From Anagrus nilaparvatae (taxonomy: Eukaryota; Arthropoda; Insecta; Hymenoptera; Mymaridae): a DNA stretch of 64,000 bases. Shown piece after piece: positions 44,241 through 56,125 of the stretch. The notes under the pieces were generated by a model. It was not told the DNA's origin. It saw nothing but the letters and a program-made list of their open reading frames with translations, and did not search any database. The stretch is from positions 22,292,001-22,356,000 of the forward strand of contig JAKSXM010000147.1 of the NCBI GenBank assembly GCA_022575985.1, read 5' to 3'. The position numbers and the translations under genes were made by a program. The first letter of the stretch is position 1. Every line of letters starts with the position of its first letter.

Positions 44241-45518
44241 TAGGCAGGCAGCCCATACGAGTCAGGGTGACTTATTTGAAACCACTCGGACGGCTTCAAA
44301 TGCACTATTTGTCAACGAGATATCGAAATTCTAGACTTTTGGCCAAGGCTCCATTGTACGAACGGAAAACCTGCTGGTTTCGGAAAGTCACCTGGGTGAC
44401 CCTCTTGAAACCAGGCTAAACTTTAATACTTTATTCTACAAAGCTTTCTGATAATATACCCAAAGTTTAGCCTATGCCCCATTGTCCAGAGGGGAGGTAC
44501 ACCACCCCAAAAATTTGGGTCACCAGGTGACCAAATTGAAACCAGGGTAGATTTTAATACTCGAATCTCGTCATCATCAAAGACCTTTGGACAGGTTGGC
44601 AAAGGCCATATTTTAAATATATGTTTATTATGGTAAAAAAAAAACGTATATAAAATTTGGCCTGGTTTCATTTGGGTCACCTGGGTGACTCAAATTTTGA
44701 GGGGGGTCGAAAAAGCCCCTTAAATACTTTTTTTTTAGGCTAAAATTTAAAAACCAGTTTGTATATTGATATTAAGACCCTTGCATCAATTTAGCTCAAT
44801 TTGGTAAGAAATTGGAAGAAAAACATAATAAATTAGACTTTTGGGGCAGTTTTCAGGCCAAAATACCGTCAAGTTCTCCCCTTTGGACAGGTTGGCAAAG
44901 GCCATATTTTAAATGTATATTTATTATGGTGAAAAGAAAACGTATGCAAAATTTGGCCTGGTTTCATTTGGGTCACCTAGGTGACTTAAACTTTGGGGGT
45001 CTGTATCTCAGGACAATGGGGCATAGGCTAAACTTTTGGTACTTTATCAAATAGCTTTGTAAAGTAATGTGTAAAAGTTTAGCCTGGTTTCAAGAGAGTC
45101 ACCCAGGTGACTTAAGATACGGCCGTATTACGAGGCTCAGGACAGCTTCTCCGTAATATCGCTTTAGCTGTAGGTCTTTGATGATGACGAGATTCGAGTA
45201 TTAAAATCTAGCCTGGTTTTAATTTGGTCACCTGGGTGACCCAAATTTTTGGGGCGGTGTACCTCCCCTCTGGACAATGGAGCATAGGCTAAACTTTGGG
45301 TATATTATCAGAAAGCTTTGTAGAATAAAGTATTAAAGTTTAGCCTGGTTTCAAGAGGGTCACCCAGGTGACTTTCCGAAACCAGCAGGTTTTTCGTTCG
45401 TACAATGGAGCCTTGGCCAAAAGCCTAGAATTTCGCTATCTCGGTGGCAAATAGTGCATTTGAAGCCGTCCGAGTGGTTTCAAATAAGTCACCCTGACTT
45501 GTATGGGCTGCCTGCCTA
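44241..45518. mobile_element. Large fold-back element, family with GGCAGGCAGCCCAT ends (1.28 kb)
   Basis: The ends TAGGCAGGCAGCCCATAC and its complement begin two long arms that pair over hundreds of bases. TTA is present on both outer sides (44238-44240 and 45519-45521), as in PIF/Harbinger-type insertions, though TA is also possible. The arms contain internal repeats of GGTTTCA...GGTCACCTGGGTGAC. A diverged copy is at about 57797-59177. Confidence 0.75.
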
Positions 45519-45529
45519 TTATAGCAATA

Positions 45530-45665
45530 GTACAGTTTTAACCAAAGGAGCAAAAAAAAGAATGGCCCACGCTAATGGTAAACTGTTTTGATCCCATGGA
45601 TAAAACGCAATTTTTCTTTCTCAGTGGGGAGAAAACACGTTTTTTTCGATCCCGTTGTGGGGCAA
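45530..45665. repeat. Fragment of the GGCGAAGCC/AAAGAATGGCCC fold-back family
   Basis: AATAGTACAG, AAAGAATGGCCCA, GGTAAACTG and CTCAGTGGGGAGAAAACACG follow in the same order as in the element at 14520. Only a partial, diverged copy remains. Confidence 0.5.
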
Positions 45666-46095
45666 AAAATATATTATATATTGCTAAAAAATGGCTAAGA
45701 AAATTTTGAATCTTGCATTTTCACCTACGTAGGTGTATTATTTATACAAAATTTTACACTTGATGGGCTAAAAATTTGCAGGAAATCATATACTCACTAC
45801 TAAGAATATTTGAATATTTATTTGTCTCTCTGGCTGACTATAATGTATGTTTTTATACTCTTATAAGTCAATCTCCACAAAATCAATTGGCATAAAACCG
45901 GTGTAAAATAAAAGAAAAAAAGAGTGTTTAAAAATTTTTATTAAAATATATACTAATAAAATTTGTTTACAAAGTTAAAACCTCCTTTTTTTAAAGTAAA
46001 ATTTACTAATTTTTCTATTAAATCAATTGAATTTTATTAAATTCAAAAAATGCTAATAGCTCGATAGCATCGTCTACTTAAAAATAGGATACGAA

Positions 46096-49000
46096 TTAAG
46101 AATCAGTGAATGTGAGAGTATACAGCATATTCAAATAACTAGCTGATGTCTTAACAACCTAAAATTTATAAAATTTAAAATCAATAAACTAACTAATTAT
46201 AAGTATGAAATTTTAAAAGTTAACAAATCTTACAGTACTAAACGTCCTCATCGATAATATAACAATTTTTCCAGCTGTTATCTGTACAGGCCTTTGTGAA
46301 GATGAAATTATAAAAATTAAACTTCTTGCTTCAATTGGTTTTAATTCATACCAATTTACTGAATATGCTGCTTCACCGACTATTTCACACTGTTAAAATG
46401 GAAATAATATATTATTCTAATCGGATTTAAATCAGTTATTTTTTTTTTTTTAATAGAACTTACTTTTTCAGTTAAAAGATCTCCAATATAACAGATGATA
46501 AATATATTAAAAGTCATCGACATATAAATACAAAAGAATGTTAACATGGTGATATAATTTTTCAGTTCTAATTGCTAAAAAATAAATTTTCGATTATATC
46601 ATAATGACAATGTATATCGTAAATCAATTCTTTTGAATCATATTCAAATTTTTATCGCTCTCAATCTCGTAAAGATCATGTTTTAAATAATTTATTTAAA
46701 GTTTAAAGTATATTGTATATAAAGTATTGACGCCAGTAGATTTTTTTCGAGAAACCAAAAATCAACATTTTTTTTATTGCTTATACTTCTCAAAAGTATC
46801 TCAAAAATACGTAGAAATATTTTTACAACAAATTTAAGGACTCCTAAAGAGAGCGACGCTTGTTACAAAGTGTATAACTAGAAAGACTTTAATAGCAGTT
46901 TTCTTAATAAGTGCAGAAGGTGATACTTCTTCAATTTCGGCCGCTAGTTCGCTATATGACTATTTCCTCTTTCGATTTGGGGATTTATCATACTTGCGCA
47001 CGAGTTAAGAAATGTACTTTTTTTAATGATGTCGTCAAAGTTTAAACCTTTGCAAATCGTAATTCACGAGATAACTGGACTTATAGTATATTACGATCCC
47101 GTGTCCAGAAAAGTAAAGAATGGTTCAAATCGCACGTAAATTACCATCCGAGGCGAAGCCGAGTGATGAAAGCACAAACGAAAATAAACAAAACCCTATA
47201 AACAGATTTTTTTTAAAATTAATTTCTAAGGGAGAAATTAACCCATCAACGCCTGAAATCGACTTTTGCCGCATCTCTACTTTGGCTACGCGAATCTTGG
47301 CGAATTTTTTTCTAATTAACATAAAAATTGGTGTACCACTATTTTTGAGTATGCTCTTTCAGAATCTGCCAAAAAAATTTCGAAAAATTAATTTTTTCAT
47401 GCAGATTTCCAAGAAATAAAAAAAATCGCAATCATAGGCACTTGTTACATAAACAATTTTATTTTCCTTGGGGTTAAAAACCCTTTAAGTCTAAAGACTA
47501 AATATTTGCGTGTAGATATGGAAATCGCTTCAAATATATAGCCATTGACAAAGAAAAATCGTATACGACCCTTGTCCATAAATAAAAAATTACCCAAATC
47601 GCAGTTTAACAGGCTTATTAATATCGGCTTCGCCTCGGATAGTAATTTACGTGCAAATTGAGCCATTTTTTACTTTTCTGGACACGGGTTCGTAATATAC
47701 TATTGATACGCTGATTTCAAATTTTTAGGCACCGATACCGAATAATTAGCCCTACATATGGACATCTTTTTTGTTGAAAAAATAAAGATCGGGCTACTAG
47801 TCGCAATTTCTGTAAAAGACATTGCAGCGGGATTTCTAGCGTCATTCAGAAAAGTCTAAATCGCGTTAGACTTAAAAATTTGCCTTTTATATCTAATTAC
47901 CTTCTTTATGGATAAAGCAGAATTTTATCATTTAAATTGTACAAAAAAAGTAGGATTTAAAAAAAAATTTTTTAAATAAAAAAATGTTGAGAGCCTACTT
48001 TAAAAAATACTTATACTAACTGCTTTAGCGATCGTAGAACAGTATAAGGTTCACTCATAAGCGGCATATAGCCAGCACCCGGAAAATAAAAAATTATGGA
48101 ATTTAAAAAAAGTAATTATACCATCGTTTGTGCGTTTTTAATACCATTAAAACGAGCCCAACCAGACGTTTGTGCGTCTCGTATTTTCCGAGAAAATGAG
48201 AATTTTCCGAAGTTTCATCACCCGGACAAAAAATCATTAATGATCTTCGGAAAATTCTCATTTTCAATGAAAAAAAGTTGTTTTACAGAAATTGCGACTA
48301 GTAGCCCGATCTTTATTTTTTCACAAAAAAGATGTCCATATGTAGGGCTAATTATTCGGTATCGGTGCCTAAAAATTTGAAATCAGCGTATCAATAGTAT
48401 ATTACGAACCCGTGTCCAGAAAAGTAAAAAATGGCTCAATTTGCACGTAAATTACTATCCGAGGCGAAGCCGATATTAATAAGCCTGTTAAACTGCGATT
48501 TGGGTAATTTTTTATTTATGGACAAGGGTCGTATACGATTTTTCTTTGTCAATGGCTATATATTTGAAGCGATTTCCATATCTACACGCAAATATTTAGT
48601 CTTTAGACTTAAAGGGTTTTTAACCCCAAGGAAAATAAAATTGTTTATGTAACAAGTGCCTATGATTGCAAGCTCTCTTGAAAACCTTATGGCGACTTAG
48701 TCAGTCACTTGTTGCGATAACTTAGCTGAAAATTTATGCGTTTTTATCATTTTTATGATTCGCTGAAGCAAATTCATTTTTTAATATAAGGTAAAAATTA
48801 TTTTAAGGAATTTATCGACCTTATTGGGCAAATTTAAATATATTTCAAAAATGATCTTTTATTTTTATTTTCTAATCTTTTTATCAAGTATAGCCTCTCG
48901 AAGTACATTACGATTATTATTGAAAGTATATTATATTATAATTTTAAAAAGTTAAAGTTTGTTAATGCGCTGTTTTTATTGCTTTAATTTTTCATTTTTT

Positions 49001-52000
49001 TTGTAACTGGAATTATTTTGAATTTTCGGAAGCTATTATTTTCTTTCTTTTTATATTCAATCATTTGATAATAGAAATCTATCAACTAAACTTACTATCA
49101 AAAAGTAATATCCAAGCATGCACATGTTAAAGGTGCATCCAAATAATTCGACTAAAAATATGTCATTGAATAGTTTTTCTAGTTGAAATGCAAATCTGTA
49201 AAAAAAATTTCATGATTTTACCAAATATAATTAAATTTTTAACAATTGTTTCTTGCTAAAAATAGTCAATTATGTATTCGAGTATACAGTGTGATTCAGA
49301 TAAACTATATAGTTTAAAAATAAAGATTATGAGTGAGATTTCTCCAAAATTTTATTATATCCATTTGCGATTTTAATAAAATTGGGTCTTTTTGAATGAA
49401 ATAACAAAACTTTTTTAGAAATTTCAGGAGTCAAATTTTTTCGAAAAGTTGAAAAGGTATGAAAATTTAATTGTTTCATTGTCAAATAAAATATAAAATT
49501 CTGATTAATTAATTAGCAGTGATCGTCATGAACAAGCATAACGAAAAATTATTTAAACGAACGATTTACTAAGATCATAATTAATTGCTAATTATTAATT
49601 AAGGACTAAATAGCCAGAACAACACCGATCTTAAAATGATTTCCATTTTTTACCTTTTTTTCTTTAGATATATATAATATAAGGGTCAATATTTGTGAAG
49701 TGTATACAGTTTGGATTTTTGAGTCTGAGAATGTACTCCAAAGTATGTTTGGTCGAAAGCATATATAAAAAAAATAATTTTCCCCAATTTATAGCTTTTT
49801 AGATCCAATCCTCTATTTTTTACAGCGATTTTTGTTTTTTTTCAATTTTTTGAAATTTTTAATTTTTGAGAATTTTATGTTCATTAATTTTTCTCGCAAA
49901 CGCGCACTTTACTATAAAATTTTTTTTCCTTATAGTACCGCATAGGAAATTTCCCGTAGAATTCGATTCTGGGGTCCAAATTTTTTTGAACTGCGCATGC
50001 GCGAGAAAATCAACTTATCTTGCTTTGCCTTTTCTAGCTTATATGCCTCAGCTGCAGACAGCTCAATTTTCATCCTGTTAGTCTCAAATTGTATGTTTTT
50101 TCATATACTTTCAGCTTATGAAATCATTTTTTTGGGTAAATTTAATTTAAAAGCACTAAAATTGAAAAATAGCGATTTTTAAAAAATCATTTTTCACAAA
50201 TTTTGAATTTCCCGCCAAGTTACGTGACAAAATGAAAATCTGACTAAAAATTTGGATTCAGCGGAAAATTTTACATAAGGATACCAATTTTCGTCTTATT
50301 TCATTAAATAGTTTCTAAGATATCCCATTTTAAAGATAAAGATTAAAATTGACTTTTTTTAAAAAACCCTAAAAATGGGACTCTGACTTTAATTATCATA
50401 TCTGCTAAACAAATAATTATAAAAAGACGAGTAAAAATTTTTTGGAAACTAAGGGCTTGTAAAAAATTTTTGAGGCCTATAGAACTTGTTTCTTTTAAAA
50501 ATTAGAATTTCGGCAGCAATTTCAAAATTGGTCATTTTTGGGTAAGAATAGGGATTTGGTTTATTGACTATCGCCATGAGAGAATTAACAACAAATAAAT
50601 GTGGTGTACGGTAAATAAATGTTGATACGTATACCGAAAAAATGAGACCAATTGGAAGTATTTTGGTTATATAGCTGGCGAGGTTGCAGCTTTGTATTAA
50701 AGATTATGAAAAAAATCCTATTTTATAACATTGTCGTATTTTGTAGCTATTCTATCTTATTTTCAATTTTCCGAATTTTCTAGTCACCTAATGAAAATTT
50801 TCACGAAATTTTCGGATTCCTCGAGAAATTTTACAAAAGACCCCCTTTTTGGAAAAGTTTTGGATGTTTCCGTAACGCTATAGAAATAAAAGAAATAGCA
50901 AAATACTAAATTACTACAAAATACGATAATGTTATAAAATAGGATTTTTTTCATAATCTTTAATACAAAGCTGCAACCTCGCCAGCTATATAACCAAAAT
51001 ACTTCCAATTGGTCTCATTTTTTCGGTATACGTATCAACATTTATTTACCGTACACCACATTTATTTGTTGTTAATTCTCTCATGGCGATAGTCAATAAA
51101 CCAAATCCCTATTCTTACCCAAAAATCACCAATTTTGAAATTGCTGTCAAAATTCTAATTTTTAAAAGAAACGAGTTCTATAGGCCTTAAAAAGTTTTTT
51201 CCAAGCTCTAAATTTCCAAAAAATTTTTACTCGTCTTTTTATAATTATTTTTTTAACAGATATGATAATTTAAAGTCAGAGTCCCATTTTTAGGGTTTTT
51301 TAAAAAAAGTCAATTTTAATCTTTATCTTTAAAATGGGATATCTTAGAAACTATTTAATGAAATAAGACGAAAATTGGTATCCTTATGTAAAATTTTCCG
51401 CTGAATCCGAATTTTTAGTCAGATTTTCATTTTGTCACGTAACTTGGCGGGAAATTCAAAATTTGTGAAAAATGATTTTTTAAAAATCGTTATTTTTCAA
51501 TTTTAGTGCTTTTAAATTAAATTTACCCAAAAAAATGATTTCATAAGCTGAAAGTATATAAAAAAAACATACAATTTGAGACCAACAGGATGAAAATTGA
51601 GCTGTCTGCAGCTGAGGCATATAAGCTAGAAAAGGCAAAGCAAGAAAGTTGATTTTCTCGCGCATATACGCAGTTCAAAAAAAATTTGGACCCCAGCAAT
51701 GATGATAATTAAGGCAATCTGGTAATCGGTTGGTAACATTGTTTACAATGCTTTTCTTATGGGAGCAAGTGATGCCAACCCATTTATACCATTGTTCATC
51801 TCACTTGCTCCCATAAGAAAAGCATTGTAAACAATGTTACCAACCGATTACCAGATTGCCTTAATTATCATCATTGGACCCCAGAATCAAATTCTACGGG
51901 AAATTTCGTATGGGGTACTATAAGGAAAAAAAATTTTATTGTAAAGTGCGCGTTTGCGAGAAAAATTAATGAAAATTCTCAAAAATTAAAAATTTCAAAA

Positions 52001-55000
52001 AATTGAAAAAAACAAAAATCGCTGTAAAAAATAGAGGATTGGATCTAAAAAGCTAAAAATTGGGGAAAATTATTTTTTTTATATATACTTTCGACCAAAC
52101 ATACTTTGGAGTACATTTCGAGACCCGACCATGCAAAGTCATATACAGTTCACAAATATTGACCCATAAATGAATATCAGCTAGGTAATTATATTATAAT
52201 TATGTAAAAACTATTCCACAGTTGAACACAAGCGAAACTGTACTGGCTCAAAATATAAGTATAAGTAATGTTTTAAACAAATTGCTTTATAGCTTTATAG
52301 TCCAGGAATATCTGTGAAACCATCTACTATACCTATAAATATGAAAATACATGAATCGCCTTGAAACCTTTTGCATTTTCATTAGAAACATCTCGGGAAA
52401 AAACGCCGGCAGGAATATAGGATACAAAAGAGGGCTATTTTAACCCCATTATTTTACCCGACTTACCCCACAAGTATAAGATTATTTAAGAAATGCTTTT
52501 TTTTTTATGTAGAAAATTATTTTTTTATATTATTTTCTTATTTATTTTCAAAATTCAAATTTTACTCAGAGTTAAATAGTAATTGATCCTCATTTATACT
52601 TTGGAAAGAGATAAACCATTTGGGCCTTACTAAATCTTTTATTAAAGAAAAACCTATCTTTACCCCTGATCAATTCAATAATTATTTCTTAACAACTCTA
52701 AATGCTATCTCCTCAATTTCTCCCACTCAAATTTCAACAATTTTAATCAGACTCAATAAATTTAAATTTAAAAGGATAAAAATTGAAGACTTAAATTGGT
52801 CTTTTAAACAGTTTTCAACTAAATCTGTTGGTCCAGATGGAATTTCCCTAAAGGTGTTGAAATTATGTCTTCCTGCTCTCTCCAAGGTTTTCTTAGCCCT
52901 ATTCAATAAATCAATTATACTGAACAAATTTCCTAAAGCTTAGAAACACAGTAATATTCTTCCTACAGCCAAAGTTCCAAATCCATGTTCTCTTGGTGAT
53001 TATAAACCAGTAACATTACCTTGTATCATCTCTAAAATCTTTGAAAAAATTTTACATAATCAAATTTCTGATTTTAAATTGTAAATATAAGTTTTTTGGG
53101 TTACAGAATTCAATACTGACGTCAGAAATGATATTTGATGCATTGCTGGGGATGAGTTAGCTCTTTTTCACCCCTTTTACCCCAAAAAATATATAATTCT
53201 TTAAAAGGAGTGTTTTTTCCAATTCTAAATTGTAAGTATGGGTTTTTTGGGTCACAGAATTCAATACTGATGTCAGAAATGATAATTGGCCTTTTTGAGT
53301 CCTTACCAAACCTTATAATTTAATTACAAATTAAATGTATGGTGAAAATCTGATTTCTTTTATTTTATAAAAATATTAATTGCCAGAAGAAAATATAATA
53401 TAAATAGATTTTTGACTTCATTTTTGAATATGGTTGCCCAAAAAATCCATATAAACAAAAATAACAAATAAAGTTTTTATAATAATTAAGTATTTACGGG
53501 GATAAAAGTGGTGAAAATGGCCAAATACACCCCCCCAAATGCATTCAGTAGCATTTCTGACATAATTATTGAATCCTCTGACCCAAAAAACCCATATTTA
53601 CAATTTAGAATTTGAAAAAACATTGCTTTTAAAGAATTAAATATTTTGGGGTTAAAAGTGGTGAAAAAAGGGATAATTCACCCCCAGAAATGGCTTAAAT
53701 AGTTCTGCGACCCAAAAAACTTATATGCATTCCTTGAAATTAAAAAAAAATCATTTTTTAAATAATCTTATACTTGTGGGGTAAATAGGGTGAAAAATGG
53801 GGTTAAAATTGCCCCCTTTCGTACTAAAATAATTTCTTGGGTACGCTTTTTTCCTGAGATGTTTCTGAAGAGAATGCAAAAGGTTTCAATGCGATTCATA
53901 TACTTTCATATTTATATCTAGGTTTGACCTGTTTTTTTAACAGATATACCCGGACTATTAGCGCAATATTGATAAATTGTAATATATACTAAAATAGTGG
54001 TATATGTCTTTATTTTGCTGACATATACCGGCGAACATAAATTATCCCAAGAAACTTCCCAGTGGAGTCTGTGCTGGGGTAGTATATAACTATAGTTACT
54101 TTAAACCAGATAAAATTTAAGTCCCTTTTTTCAGTACGAAAGATTAACGCAATAACCCGTTTTAAAAATATTTCTCGATTATACTAAAAATTTTACATAA
54201 TTTTGAACATTTTTTATTGTAAAAGATTTTTAATAAAAGATTATTTACTTGATATAAAAATTACAAGTTAAGTAGAAAATTAAAATTTACCTTAATGAAT
54301 CTAAATGCTGCTCAACAATCGTCTTTAATAATCCCGAATCATGACAAATATTTGGCAAAATATTTGCAATAATAGCACATTTACTGCAGATATGTAAAAT
54401 GCAAACAATCGCTATACTACAAACTCCACTTGTTGTAGCGCATAATACGAAATCGCTTAAAGCTTCCATTACGCAAACGAATTCGTAGTACGGACTAATC
54501 TACAAAAATAAAAAATTATAATTAATAGTACAAGTTGGATTGCAATTCTTCTTTAGTCAAATAACAAAATACTGTGGTAAAAAACTGGGTAGAGTTTGAT
54601 ATAACCTAATATATGCACTGTAAAAAATAACTTCCTTAGGTTAAAAAAAAATAGAATATTTTCGAAAAATGAGTAAATTTTCAAAAAAATTTGCAAATAT
54701 TCGAAAAAAATCGTATATTTACTAAATTTAGTGTATTAACAAAAAATTCTAGTAGTATTCTCGATTTTTTTTTGTGAATTTGCAAGAAAAATTGATAATT
54801 TACAATTTTTTTTCGAATAATTTACAAAAAATAGTTGTAAATTTCCGCAAAATTGTTGTGAATTTACAACTTTTTTCGTAAAATCACAAAAAAAAATCGA
54901 GAATTCTCGAATTTTTCGATAATATACTAAATTTAGTAAATTTACGATTTTTATCGAATATTTACAAAATTTTTTGAAAATTCGCTAATTTTTCGAAAAA

Positions 55001-56125
55001 ATTTTATTTTTTTGTAAATCTAAGAAAGTTACTTTTTACAGTGTGGAGATCATCTTTACTTTCAGTTTTTTTGGTCACTGCTTATGCTTACGAATTTTGG
55101 AATTAAAAATGAATTTAGTAGGTATCTAAAGCTTCAAAAACAACTCTGAAAAAGGGCGTATTTGCAAAGATGCACAAAAATATAACAAATTGAGCGATAG
55201 GAGCAAGTTCTTTTGGTAGCTAATTTGTAAATTTTTGAAAAACCTTGAATTTGCAAAAAGACCACCAAAGAGGGTGTTTAGCGTAATATTTTTGACAAAG
55301 CATGACAAAGAATAATTTTCGTTATTCGTGTACGATACAATATATTACTAATTTAGTTATTTATATTGTTTGAATTGCCGTCGAGGGTAGGCAAATAAGA
55401 TAAAATTAGACTTAATATTTTAAGGGCAAACATAAGTTTTTGAATAAAAATTAAATTTTTAGTAAAATTTGGTAACCCAGAAAATCAGGTTTAACAAAAA
55501 GGTCCATTATAACTTCTAAAAATGCAATTTTACCGAAAGTAGATAAAAAATAAATTTTATATTAACTTACTTGGTAGTCGAAGACAACGTAATATGCTGG
55601 AAAAGCTAAATATTTGATGGTCATATTGCCAATAACCATTGGTTTAGTTGTAAATGGCAATATTCCTGAAAAAAAGAATGCTCCACCATAACTGAAAAAT
55701 GCACAAATAACGATCCAACGTCTTCCTAATTGAGCATTTTGGAATAAAATTTTTCTGTGAACTATGGATCCAACGTTTTCTTCCCAATCAGCTTTTATAA
55801 TATTTATGCATTCTTTAAATTCTTTTTCTCTTAAAAGTAAAGCAACATATTTATAGGAACACATTATCATAAAACTCAATGGCCCTATGACTCTCAATCT
55901 ATCTTGAAACGTTTTTTCAATTAAGAATAGACGGAAACAACATGGAATTAATAAAAAATTTAATAAAATTATAGAAATAATAATGATAATTTTTTTAAGC
56001 GATATTGGCCATTTTTCTGTACCAGTTGGCCAAATCCCTAATGGTTGTAAAATCCAAGTTATCATTTCGATCGCGTAATTAAAATCATCTTTGATTTTCA
56101 ACATTATTAAGTTATTAAAATACAA
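46096..56125 (-). CDS. Odorant receptor (insect 7tm_6 family), complete six-exon gene
   Basis: Six minus-strand exons, 56125-55571, 54499-54291, 49195-49096, 46574-46464, 46389-46234 and 46158-46096, join in frame to 397 residues (a second Met at 56104 gives 390). Insect ORs form odour-gated cation channels with Orco in the dendritic membrane of olfactory neurons. Family marks are ITWILQPLGIWPTGTEKW at the N-terminus, repeated hydrophobic segments (for example IIIIISIILLNFLLIPCC), and RFAFQLEKLFNDIFLVELFG. The C-terminal block comprises CEIVGEAAYSVNWYELKP, the RPVQITAGKIVILSMRTFST stretch, then VVKTSASYLNMLYTLT. The Tyr/Ser-rich final helix is typical. No frame break or premature stop was seen, so the gene looks functional. 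Introns 1-3 total about 8.7 kb and are filled with fold-back elements. The ligand is unknown. Confidence 0.94.
46575..47084. other. OR intron 3, no separate feature
   Basis: AT-rich intron sequence without an exon or clear repeat. Confidence 0.4.
47085..47200. repeat. Half copy of the TAGTATATT/GGCGAAGCC fold-back family
   Basis: It begins TATAGTATATTACGATCCCG and continues with GTCCAGAAAAGTAAAGAATGG and GGCGAAGCCGAG, then breaks off. It encodes the same chance peptide start (MVQIARKLPSEAKP) as the copy at 14555. Confidence 0.6.
47430..48668. repeat. 1.2-kb inverted duplication in OR intron 3
   Basis: The arms at about 47430-47835 and 48285-48668 are near-identical reverse complements. Each contains a half copy of the TAGTATATT/GGCGAAGCC element and unrelated flanking sequence (GGGCTACTAGTCGCAATTTC at the inner ends). 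The arms even encode the same 73-residue chance ORF (47445-47666 minus and 48431-48652 plus), which implies a recent origin or gene conversion. The loop of about 450 bp has no gene. Confidence 0.8.
49683..52165. mobile_element. 2.5-kb palindrome in OR intron 2
   Basis: The outer ends GGGTCAATATTTGTGAA and TTCACAAATATTGACCC face each other. Long arms pair through GGTCGAAA, GCAGACAGCTCAATTTTCAT and CTCTCATGGCGATAGTC up to a centre near 50850-50900. Differences between the arms are scattered single bases plus one insertion of 180 bp in the right arm. ATAA occurs on both outer sides, but the superfamily is not clear. There is no transposase ORF. The many 60-70-residue ORFs are palindrome by-products. 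Confidence 0.85.
51697..51876. mobile_element. 180-bp hairpin MITE (hAT-like) nested in the 2.5-kb palindrome
   Basis: The ends CAATGATGATAATTAAGGC and its complement pair without visible mismatch up to a short loop near 51770-51800. GACCCCAG is repeated exactly on both sides (51689-51696 and 51877-51884). The other palindrome arm has only one GACCCCAG-complement, so the insertion and its empty site can be compared directly. The 8-bp duplication and CAATG end fit hAT elements. Confidence 0.9.
52296..53961. mobile_element. Fold-back element carrying a LINE fragment
   Basis: The left arm (52296-52510; ATAGTCCAGGAATATCTG, CGCCTTGAAACCTTTTGC, CCCCACAAGTATAAG) is matched by the complement at 53740-53961. 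The inner part has direct and inverted copies of a unit with CCCAAAAAACYYATATTTAC and TTTCTGACRT at 53083-53720. A reverse-transcriptase fragment lies between the arms (52575-53083). The order suggests insertion of a retroelement piece into an older palindrome. Confidence 0.65.
52575..53083 (+). pseudogene. Non-LTR retrotransposon reverse transcriptase fragment
   Basis: The frame from 52620 reads TPDQFNNYFLT, then SVGPDGISLKVLKLCLPALS (the SxGPDGI block of LINE reverse transcriptases) and LFNKSIILNKFPKA. A TAG then interrupts where Trp is usual, after which LGDYKPVTLPCIISKIFEKI (the YRPI(S/T)LL...KxFEKI block) continues in the same frame. The frame upstream of 52620 has another stop. The endonuclease, the catalytic FADD core and the 3' end are absent. 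It is a dead jockey/CR1-like remnant. Confidence 0.8.
54616..55043. mobile_element. CACTGTAAAAA-family MITE, copy 2
   Basis: The ends are CACTGTAAAAAATAACTTCC and CTTTTTACAGTG, with an internal palindrome as in copy 1. The flanking dinucleotide is TG on both sides instead of TA. It is in OR intron 1. Confidence 0.8.

Noticed and set aside
44423..45054. ORFs of 80-85 residues
   Set aside because: They are mirror translations of the two arms of one fold-back element.
47445..48652. Pair of identical 73-residue ORFs considered as a small gene family
   Set aside because: They are the two arms of one inverted duplication, and part of the peptide is encoded by a transposon hairpin.
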